Positions 36,286-44,400 of a stretch of 64,000 bases of DNA are shown here, in pieces. The notes beneath the pieces are model-generated. The model was not told the origin of the DNA. It was given only the letters and a program-made list of their open reading frames with translations, and made no database searches. Numbering within the stretch: position 1 is the stretch's first letter; every line of letters starts with the position of its first letter. The stretch is from Kiritimatiellia bacterium (GTDB taxonomy: Bacteria; Verrucomicrobiota; Kiritimatiellia; PWTM01): contig JAOACR010000018.1 in NCBI GenBank assembly GCA_026417735.1, positions 1 to 64,000 of the forward strand, given 5' to 3'. Both the position numbers and the translations under genes were made by a program.

Positions 36286-37428
36286 ATGAGGAGGGCGGTC
36301 AACGCGGTTCTGGTGCTGTTGGTGATCTCCCTCGCGGCGGCGGGCCTGATGGTTCTGGCCAGCGCGAGCGCCGCGTACGCAGAGCACCGGTTCCGCGATC
36401 CCGCGTATCTGATTCAGCGGCAGATCATGTGGGCGGCGGTTGCCGCGGTGGTGGGGCTGATCGCGTCGGTCGTGGACTATCATCGCTGGCGGCCCTGGGC
36501 GGTGCCGCTGCTGGTGGTCTCCGCGGTGCTGTTGATTCTCTGTTTTGTGCCGGGCGTCGGCGTACGCCGCAACGGTGCCAGCCGATGGATTTCGCTTGGG
36601 TTCGGTCTGTTTCAGCCATCGGAGCTGACAAAGTTCGTGATGGTGCTGTTTCTGTCGTGGTGGATCCACCGCAACGAGCGACGGGTGGCGGGGCTGCAGG
36701 ATGGCATCGTGATTCCGATGGCGGTGATGGGCACGGTGCTGGGGCTGGTGCTGATTGAGCCGGACTTTGGCACGACGATGCTGGTCTTTCTGATCGGGGT
36801 GCTGCTGCTGTACCTGGGCGGCGCGCATGTTGGGTATTTGGCGGTGCTTGGCGCGCTGGTCAGCGGCGGGTTCGCCGTCCTCGTGTTCAGCGACCAGGAG
36901 CGAATGGAGCGGATGCTGGCCTATCTGCACCCGGAGCGGCACGTGGAGGGCGCCGCGCATCAGCTGGTGGAGGCAATGCGGGCGTTCTCGCTGGGCGGTG
37001 TGGCGGGGGTGGGCCTAGACAACAGCGTGCAAAAGCATTTCTGGTTGCCGGAGTCCCACACCGATTTCATCTTCCCCATCATCGGTGAGGAGCTTGGGCT
37101 TTGGGCGACGCTCGCGTTTCTGGCCGCCTATCTGGGTATTCTGTTGTGCGGGACCTGGATCGGGTGGCGGGCCCCAGACACGTTTGGACGCCTGCTGGCG
37201 TGGGGCATCACGCTGACGATCGTTGCGCAGGCGCTGCTGAACATCGGCGTGGTCACCGGCTGTCTGCCGACGAAGGGCATTGCGCTGCCGCTGGTGAGCT
37301 ACGGGGGATCGAGCCTCGCGGTGACGGGGCTGATGATCGGCGTACTGCTGAACGTCGGTCGCCACGCGGGCGGGCTGGTGAGCGACCCGGACACACAGCG
37401 AATCAAGGACGGGCTGCGGCATGTGTGA
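36286..37428 (+). CDS. ftsW: SEDS-family peptidoglycan glycosyltransferase FtsW
   Basis: Polytopic membrane enzyme polymerising lipid II at the septum with FtsI. About ten helices; family features include LVLASASAAYA near the N-terminus, LGFGLFQPSELTKFVMVLFLSWW, LIEPDFGTTMLVFLIGV, the large periplasmic loop with HQLVEAMRAFSLGG and LPESHTDFIFPIIGEELG, and GCLPTKGIALPLVSYGGSSL. Length is 380 residues. Its stop lies inside the start of the fumarase-type gene (8-base overlap), a join not seen in standard dcw clusters, where murG follows. Confidence 0.95.
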   Translation: MRRAVNAVLVLLVISLAAAGLMVLASASAAYAEHRFRDPAYLIQRQIMWAAVAAVVGLIASVVDYHRWRPWAVPLLVVSAVLLILCFVPGVGVRRNGASRWISLGFGLFQPSELTKFVMVLFLSWWIHRNERRVAGLQDGIVIPMAVMGTVLGLVLIEPDFGTTMLVFLIGVLLLYLGGAHVGYLAVLGALVSGGFAVLVFSDQERMERMLAYLHPERHVEGAAHQLVEAMRAFSLGGVAGVGLDNSVQKHFWLPESHTDFIFPIIGEELGLWATLAFLAAYLGILLCGTWIGWRAPDTFGRLLAWGITLTIVAQALLNIGVVTGCLPTKGIALPLVSYGGSSLAVTGLMIGVLLNVGRHAGGLVSDPDTQRIKDGLRHV

Positions 37429-38011
37429 GCGGAGCGCCGCCGCGGCGGGCGCCCCGTCTCCGCCGGCATGGCGGGATGTCCGGTTGCCGCCGGACGATCG
37501 CGTGTGGCGGACGCTTCGGGCGGGAGAATGGGTTCGCCTGTATGGAGAGGTCGTTGCCGCCCGCGACGCCGCACATCGTCGGATGTGGGAGGCGCTCAAC
37601 CGTGGCGAGCCGCTACCGTTCGATCTTCGCGGCGCAACGATCTATTACGTGGGCCCGACGCCGGGGGGGCCCGATCGGCCGGTCGGGTCGGCGGGGCCGA
37701 CCACCAGCAGTCGCATGGATGTGTACACACCACGTCTGATTCAACTCGGACTGCGGGGCATGATCGGCAAAGGGCAGAGGAGCGCCGCGGTGATCGAGGC
37801 GATCCGCCAGCACGGCGCGGTGTACTTCCTCGCGGTGGGTGGAGCGGGAGCGCTGCTGGGGCGCTGCGTTCAGCGGGCGGAGACGATCGCATATGAGGAT
37901 CTCGGCCCGGAGGCGGTGCGGCGACTGACGCTGGTGGGCTTTCCCGCCGTCGTCGCGATTGACGCGCAGGGCCACACCGTCTGGGACCGCCGCGCGGAGG
38001 GGGCGAGATGA
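37421..38011 (+). CDS. class I fumarate hydratase/tartrate dehydratase beta-type subunit
   Basis: Matches the C-terminal (beta) domain of iron-sulfur fumarases and tartrate dehydratases: LRAGEWVRLYGEVVAARDAAHRRM, then IYYVGPTPGGPDRPVGSAGPTTSSRMD, GMIGKGQRS, GAVYFLAVGGAGALLGRCV and AYEDLGPEAV. In two-subunit enzymes this part completes the active site with the Fe-S alpha subunit. No alpha subunit is in the window. The ATG at 37421 overlaps the end of ftsW, and its stop overlaps the next gene as ATGA. Length (196 residues) fits a stand-alone beta subunit. Confidence 0.9.
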   Translation: MCERSAAAAGAPSPPAWRDVRLPPDDRVWRTLRAGEWVRLYGEVVAARDAAHRRMWEALNRGEPLPFDLRGATIYYVGPTPGGPDRPVGSAGPTTSSRMDVYTPRLIQLGLRGMIGKGQRSAAVIEAIRQHGAVYFLAVGGAGALLGRCVQRAETIAYEDLGPEAVRRLTLVGFPAVVAIDAQGHTVWDRRAEGAR

Positions 38012-38394
38012 GCCGGCGCCTCGATCCGGTGGTGCGCCGACGGCTGCGCGCGGCGGCGGCCGAGGAAGTGCGTCGGGTGCTGGAGGCGCTCCCGGCGCCA
38101 TTGCGCCACCGGGCACGCGCGATCCCGGTGGTGATCGAGGACCGACCGTCCACCGAACTGATCCGTGAGGGTCATGACCCCGACTTGCTGGGGCTGTTCG
38201 TCGGACGCGGTCATGCGGACGACGCGGACGATCCCCTGCCGGCCGAAGTCCTCTTGTTTGTCGAGAACCTGTGGGCCGAGGCAGAGGGAGACGCGGCGGC
38301 GTTTCGCATGGAGGTGCGGCGGACGCTACTGCACGAGCTGGGCCACTATCTGGGGCTGGATGAGGACGCGCTGGCCGAACGCGACCTCGACTGA
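38008..38394 (+). CDS. small zincin-like metallopeptidase family protein (PF06262-type)
   Basis: Single-domain putative zinc peptidase of 128 residues. The zinc motif is H109-E-L-G-H113 in LLHELGHYLGLDEDAL, the characteristic end of this family, preceded by DLLGLFVGR and the strand ILLFVENLW-like LLFVENLWAEA. No signal peptide, so cytoplasmic. The start overlaps the fumarase-type stop (ATGA), making it the tail of the dcw transcription unit. The physiological substrate of this family is not known to me. Confidence 0.85.
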   Translation: MSRRLDPVVRRRLRAAAAEEVRRVLEALPAPLRHRARAIPVVIEDRPSTELIREGHDPDLLGLFVGRGHADDADDPLPAEVLLFVENLWAEAEGDAAAFRMEVRRTLLHELGHYLGLDEDALAERDLD

Positions 38395-38414
38395 CCGCCC
38401 CTGCCGCCGCCACA

Positions 38415-40772
38415 ATGCGGTTTCGCTGCTCAGACTCTGTTGCAATGACCAGAGGTGGACAGCTGAAGCTGGTGACAGCGGTGTGGCTGGTGGGATGCGC
38501 CGCGGGGGCGCTCGGCCCTCACGAGCTGCTGGTGGTCGTCAACGAGCGATCCCGCGACTCATGGGAGCTGGCGCGCGAGTACGCGGTGCTCCGCGGTGTG
38601 CCGCCGGAGAATCTGGTTGGTGTCGAGGTGCCGGATTCCGCGCTGCGGGCGGAAGGAGATCTTTCGCTGGAGGAGTTTGAGCGGCACATCCGGCTGCCCG
38701 TATTTGCCGCGATGCGGGCCCGCGGCATCGAAGACCGAATTCTGGCGTTCGTATATTCCGCAGATCTGCCCGTACGGGTGCGCGGTGCCCCGCCGGTCTC
38801 GCTCCACGGCGCGACGCTGGTAGGCGGTCAGCTGCCGAGCGGAGGATTGATCGCGACGGGCCTTTGGATCTCTGCGCTCTTTCGAGGTCCGCCGGCGCCC
38901 GGCGGACCCGCGTTGCCGACGGCGACGCTCGATCAGTTGAAGCGGCATCCCGCCGCGGCGGCGTTGATGCCGGCAATGTCGTTGACGTGGTCCGGCGCGC
39001 GGGGTCTGCCCCGCCACGTCGCGCTGGCGTTGTTGCGTCGGTCGGCCGCGGCAGGGCCCGCGTGGGCGTCCGGAACCGTCTACCTGGTGACCGGTACCGA
39101 CATTCGCGCGCGCTGCCGGCAGTGGCAAATTGAGGACGCGGCCCGGGAGATTCGCGAGCTCGGGGTCCGCACGGTGGTCACGTCGAACTTTCCGGCCGGC
39201 GCCAGCGACGTCGCGGGTCTGATGATGGGCGCGGCGGCGCCGGAGCCGTCGCGAATCGCCGCGTTCCTACCCGGCGCGGTGGCGGACCACCTGACGAGTT
39301 TCGGGGCGGTGTTTCACGGTGCGGCGCAGACGAAGCTGACGGCTTGGCTGCGGGCCGGTGCGAGCGCCGCGGCGGGCACGGTGACCGAGCCCTACTCGAT
39401 CTGGATGAAATTCCCCGCCGCGCGGCTGTTCGCGCACCTCGCCCGCGGTTGCACCGCATTGGAAGCCTACTATCAGTCGGTCGCCAGTCCGCTGCAGTTG
39501 TTCATTGTGGGCGACCCGCTGCTGGCGCCGCGAGCGTCCCCGCCGAAGGTCCGGTTGTCCCAGAAAGAGGAGAACCGGCCGGAGCTGTTGGCATTTGAGC
39601 TCGAGGTGGAGGGGGGCCAGGCAGAGGACGATGTGGTGATGTTTTTGCTGGATGGGCGGACGGTGGCGTTGCAGCAATCGTCCCTTTTGCGACTGGAGGC
39701 CTCCTCGCTGGCGCCCGGCCATCACCGCTTGCGGGCGGTGCTCTACCGCGGCGGTGACGTGCGGGTGCAGGCGTTCGCGGAGACCGGGTTTGAATGGGGG
39801 CCGCCATCGCGCCGCGTGCGCATCCTCTCGCCTACGGAGGGGGCGGAGGTGGACGAGCGTCGGGGTACGACGGTTCTTCTGGAAGCGGGCGGCGCGCCGT
39901 CCGCGGTGGCGCTGTTTGCGGGGGCGCGCAAGGTGGCGGAGGGGCCGGGTGCGGCGCGCGAGCTGAAGGTGCGCACATGGCCCGGCGGGCCGGGGCCCGT
40001 CGAGCTGCAGGCCGTGGCGGCGTATACGGACGGTACGCTGGCCCGATCCGCGCCGGTGCGCGTGCGCATTGTTGCGCGCAACCGACCGCCGAGCGTCGGG
40101 CGGGCCATGCTGGCTGGTGGGGAGGGTGAGCGACGCTGGGTCCTGCCGGCCGAGGATCCGGATGGGGACCCGCTCGTGTGGAGCTGGTGGGTGCCGATCG
40201 CGTTGAACCCTCCCGATGCGATGCGGCCCCGTGCGAACGACGCCGTGCCCAAGCCGTTGCATCGGATCGCGCTCGCGGACGCGCCGATGTGCCGGGCCGC
40301 CGCGGCACTCTGGCGGCCCACCGCGGCGCCGCCGGGGCCGGGTGTTTCCGCGGCGGTGCTCGGAGATGGCGGCACCGGCGTGGTCTGGTGTTTCGGCTGG
40401 AGCGAAGAGAAGTGCGCATGGGTGCTCGGCACGCTAACCGAGAGCAATCTGACCGTGCGCGTGTCTCGCGGTCGGCCGGCCCTGGCCGGGGGAGAGGTCC
40501 GGATGATGCTGCGCGTTGCCGAGGACGGCGCACTGGAGGGCTGGACCGACGATACGCTGCAGTGCCGCTGGCCGGCTGCGAGCGCCCGCCCGTTCTGTCG
40601 TGTCGGGTTTGCGGCCGGCGATGCTGCGGTGACGATTTCCGATTGTCTGGCGGAACTTCCGGCGGAGCGGCTCCGCGAGGGGGGCCGCTCGGTCGCGGCG
40701 GGGGACGCACACGAGCTCGTTGCGCGCATCAGCGACGGATGGACGTCGGTCTGGCGGAGGGTCTCGCGATGA
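38415..40772 (+). CDS. TIGR03790-like secreted protein with C-terminal beta domains
   Basis: Large exported protein of unknown function. The first 350 residues fit the TIGR03790 family (LLVVVNERSRDSWELAREYAVLRGVP, then ILAFVYSADLPVRV, VTGTDIRARCRQW, a Tyr/Ser-rich GTVTEPYSIWMKFPAARLFAHLARG, and FIVGDPLLAP). Similar proteins occur in Verrucomicrobia, Planctomycetes and Acidobacteria. The remaining 430 residues look like Ig-like and jelly-roll modules. The hydrophobic signal follows GGQLK; translation may begin at ATG 38415 or 38445, neither with a clear ribosome site. Its stop overlaps the HAD phosphatase start. Confidence 0.8.
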   Translation: MRFRCSDSVAMTRGGQLKLVTAVWLVGCAAGALGPHELLVVVNERSRDSWELAREYAVLRGVPPENLVGVEVPDSALRAEGDLSLEEFERHIRLPVFAAMRARGIEDRILAFVYSADLPVRVRGAPPVSLHGATLVGGQLPSGGLIATGLWISALFRGPPAPGGPALPTATLDQLKRHPAAAALMPAMSLTWSGARGLPRHVALALLRRSAAAGPAWASGTVYLVTGTDIRARCRQWQIEDAAREIRELGVRTVVTSNFPAGASDVAGLMMGAAAPEPSRIAAFLPGAVADHLTSFGAVFHGAAQTKLTAWLRAGASAAAGTVTEPYSIWMKFPAARLFAHLARGCTALEAYYQSVASPLQLFIVGDPLLAPRASPPKVRLSQKEENRPELLAFELEVEGGQAEDDVVMFLLDGRTVALQQSSLLRLEASSLAPGHHRLRAVLYRGGDVRVQAFAETGFEWGPPSRRVRILSPTEGAEVDERRGTTVLLEAGGAPSAVALFAGARKVAEGPGAARELKVRTWPGGPGPVELQAVAAYTDGTLARSAPVRVRIVARNRPPSVGRAMLAGGEGERRWVLPAEDPDGDPLVWSWWVPIALNPPDAMRPRANDAVPKPLHRIALADAPMCRAAAALWRPTAAPPGPGVSAAVLGDGGTGVVWCFGWSEEKCAWVLGTLTESNLTVRVSRGRPALAGGEVRMMLRVAEDGALEGWTDDTLQCRWPAASARPFCRVGFAAGDAAVTISDCLAELPAERLREGGRSVAAGDAHELVARISDGWTSVWRRVSR

Positions 40773-41341
40773 AGGCCGGCCGGGCGCGCCCCGCGGTGTT
40801 TTTCGATCGCGACGGCATTGTGAACGTGAGTCCCGGGCCGGGATACGTCGAGCGGCCGGAGGATTTCCATTTGATCCCGGAGTTTCTGGACGCGCTGCGG
40901 ATCGTGCGCGAGCGCGGGTATGCGGCGGTGATTGTAACGAATCAACGGGGCGTCGGACTGGGCCGCTTTTCGCGTGAGATGCTGGATCGGATTCACGGCA
41001 ATCTCATCGCGGCGGTGCGCGCGGCGGGTCTGGATCTGACGGACATCCTGGTCTGTACGGCCGTCACCGACGACGACCCGCGGCGGAAGCCGAATCCCGG
41101 CATGCTGCTGGAGGCGGCCGACCGGCATCGACTGGATTTGCGCCGCTCCTGGATGATCGGTGACTCCGCGAAGGACATCGAGGCCGGTCGGCGTGCGGGC
41201 TGCGCGGTGACGGTGAAGGTCGGGGCAGAGGCCGACGCCGTCGGGGCAGACCACTGTGTGCCGAACATGCGGGAGCTCGTGGAGCTGCTTCGGCGCCAGC
41301 TGCCGGCGTGGGGTGAGGGTTGCCGCGGGAGTTCTTCCTGA
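40769..41341 (+). CDS. HAD-IIIA family phosphatase (GmhB/histidinol-phosphatase-like)
   Basis: Phosphatase resembling D,D-heptose 1,7-bisphosphate phosphatase. Motif I is VFFDRDGIVN with the nucleophile Asp, then GYVERPEDFHLIPEFLDAL, motif II VIVTNQRGVGLG, and motif III/IV RRKPNPGMLLEAA and MIGDSAKDIEAGRRAG. The zinc loop of true GmhB (CPHxP...CxCRKP) is missing; only ILVCTAVTDDDPRRKP is seen. So a heptose role is possible, since a heptosyltransferase is in the window, but not secured. ATG 40769 overlaps the upstream stop. Length is 190 residues. Confidence 0.85.
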   Translation: MKAGRARPAVFFDRDGIVNVSPGPGYVERPEDFHLIPEFLDALRIVRERGYAAVIVTNQRGVGLGRFSREMLDRIHGNLIAAVRAAGLDLTDILVCTAVTDDDPRRKPNPGMLLEAADRHRLDLRRSWMIGDSAKDIEAGRRAGCAVTVKVGAEADAVGADHCVPNMRELVELLRRQLPAWGEGCRGSSS

Positions 41342-41420
41342 ACGGGAGGCAATCTGGCCACGCCTCGCCGGCGCGAACGGTCTTGAGAGGGAGCTGACCG
41401 GGTGCGATAGTGGGCCCATC

Positions 41421-44400
41421 GTGAGCTATCGATTATGGTTCTGTTATCGAGCCGGCGTTGCGGCTGCGATGATTGCCGCCAGGGGGGAGCGAGTCATCGC
41501 CGCGGTACGGATCACCGAACTGATGGCGGCGCCGTCGGCGCGGCTGTTGCAGGCCGACAGCAACGGTGTGCCCCGCCTTGGTTCCGGAGTGCCCTGGATG
41601 TCGCCGGCATTCATCGCGACGAACTGGCTCAGTGCCACCGGTTCGTTCGGCTTTGGTTCCACCGTGGTGAACGTCAACAACGACGTGGCCGACCAGCTCA
41701 GCGGTGCTTCGCTGACGATGTACCTGCGGGGTTCGTTTGTGGTTGCGCCGGCGCTGCTGACCAGCGGCGGCACGGTGCGGCTGACGTTGGACTACGACAG
41801 CGGATTCATTGCTTATTTGAACGGCCGCGAGGTGGCGCGGCGGAACCTGGGACCCAGCAACTCGTTCGCCTACTGTGACCAGCCCGCCTACAACTGGCGC
41901 CTCTCAGGGACAAACGAGACGTATCTGCCAGGTGCGGCGACAAATCTGCTCGGCGCCGGCACGAACGTGTTGGCCGTGCAGGTGCATGGTTTCACGAATG
42001 TGTCGTTCAAGGCCGCGGTGTCGCTGCATCTGCTGGCGCCGACGGGGACCGTCACGCTGGTGCCCTCGAATCAGGCCTGGCGATGCTTTTTTGGAACCAC
42101 CGAGCCATCTGGTGGGATTCCGGAGGTCGCGCAGGTGGCACGGACGATGTGGGGGCTCGAATGGACGCTTCCGGATTTTCCGGACTCCGGCTGGCCGGTC
42201 GGTCCGGGGGGCATCGGCTTCGGCGATGGCGACGACGCGACTGATGTGTACGACCAGATGTACGGCAAGGCGGTCTCGCTGTACATGCGGCGCGCGTTTG
42301 TGGTGGATGGAGCGACCGCCGCCTCCACGAACCTGCTCGAGTTTCAGGTGGACTTCGACGACGGCTTTGTCGCGTATCTGAACGGCGTCGAGATTGCGAG
42401 GTCGAACCTGGGTTCGGTGGGGATGCTGGTGCCCTACAACATGCCGGCGACCCGCAGCCGAGAGGCGGGGGCGCCGGTGACGATCACGGTCGGTATTGCG
42501 TCGAACTTTCTGGTGGCCGGTACCAACCTGTTGGCGATCCAGACGCACAACACCAGCGCAACGAGCTCGGACCTCTCGATGATCCCGTATTTGCGTTTGC
42601 GAGGCGGTCCGACGCTGGTCGCGGCGGGGGACCTGTGGCGTTATTTCGTCGGCGTGCGCGCGCCTCTCGCCAGCGGCGATGAGGAAGAGGGAGAAGATGA
42701 CCCCGAGCCGTTGGAGCCGGACTTCGCGGACTGGGTGGAGCTGTACAACGACGGCACCGCGCCGGTCTCGCTCAGCGGCTGGAGCCTCACGGACGATCCT
42801 CGCGCGCCGGCGCGATGGACGTTTCCGGCCGGGGTGGTGATTCCACCGGGCGGCTATCTCGTCGTTTTGTGCACGGGCCGGAACCTGCGCGATCCCTCCA
42901 AAACGCTGCACACGAGTTTTGGCCTGAGCCGACACGGTGAATACTTGGGACTGTACGACGCGAGCGGAAATGTGGTGAGTGAAATAGCTCCCGGATTTCC
43001 GCCGCAGTCGCCGTTTTACAGCTACGGGTGGAGTGAATCGCATGGGGGCTGGCGGTACTTCGAGGTCGCGACGCCGGGCGAGCCGAACGCCGGCCCGACC
43101 TGGCCGGGGATTCTCGCGCCGCCCGGGTTTGTGCCCGCCGCGGGTCTCTACACGAACAATCTCACGGTCGCGATCACCTCCGCGGTGCCCGGCGCGACGA
43201 TCCGGGTGACGATCAATGGCGAGGAGCCGGACCTGACGAATGGCTTCGCGTACAGCGGTCCGTTCACACTGACGACGACCGCGACGCTGCGCGCCCGCGC
43301 ATTTCTGGCCGGCTGGATCCCCTCGCCGACGGTGACCCGGTCGTATTTGGTCAATCCGCCGGCACTGCTGCGTGGCTCGCCGGCGGTGTTGTTGGCCGGC
43401 CCGTGGGAGACAGCATGGCACAAGCCCAACGGAGTGATGGCGATCGTCGGCGGGGTGTGGAGCGGCGGTCTCTGGAATGCGACGTCGCTGGATGATTACA
43501 ACATCCCGCTGAAGCGCGGCCGAGCGTACGAACGCGTGATTTCGATCGAATGGTGGGATCCGGCCAGCAATGCGGTGAAACAGACCGATGCCGGCGTCCG
43601 GATCGCCGGCAGCAACCACGCCCGGTCGCGGTACGAGCTGCAGCAGATGACCGGCACCTGGTACGGTTCATGGACGTCGAAGCCGCAGTTCAACACCTAC
43701 TTCCGGAGCATGTACGGGGAGGAGCCCTGGCAGATCTCGCTGAATGCACCTTTGTGGCCGGTGCGTCCGTACGAAAGTCTTCGCCTCCGGGCCGGGAAGA
43801 ATGACTATGACCGCCCGTTCATTCGCGACGAGCTGATGCGGCGTTTGTATGCGGACACCGGTCAGCCCTCGAGCGTGGGCTGCATTGCGGCGTTGTATGT
43901 GAATGGCATTTTTCGCTGTTACTACAATCCCGTTGAGCGGTACGACGTGGGTTACCTGCAGTACTGGCACGGGGGAACGGGGCGGTGGGACATCATCAGC
44001 CACGGCGGTGTCACCGAGGGCGACGCGGTGGCGCTGACCGCCCTGATCCAGCAGGCGACGAACAGCAACATGGCGGTGCTGTCGAACTATCTGGCCATCG
44101 TCGAGAAGCTCGATCCGACGAATCTCGCCGACTATATCCTCGCGAACGCCTACGGCGCGACCTGGGACTGGCCGCACAACAACTACTACATGGCGCGCGA
44201 ACGGTCCGCCCGCGGCCGGTTTCGGTTCTACATGTGGGATGCCGAAGGCGCCTTCGGTATGAATTTCAAGAACGACATCCGCTTTGACATTCTCTACGAA
44301 TGCATGACCAACCGGAGCACCGCGGCGCGCGCGGCGATCCTGTACCGGGCGCTGTGGGCAAGCCCCGAGTTCCGGTTGCTGATGGCCGATCGCATCCATC

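Noticed and set aside
39743-41419. 558-codon open frame on the minus strand
   Set aside because: It is antisense to the TIGR03790-like and HAD genes. It is low complexity and has no ribosome site or motif.
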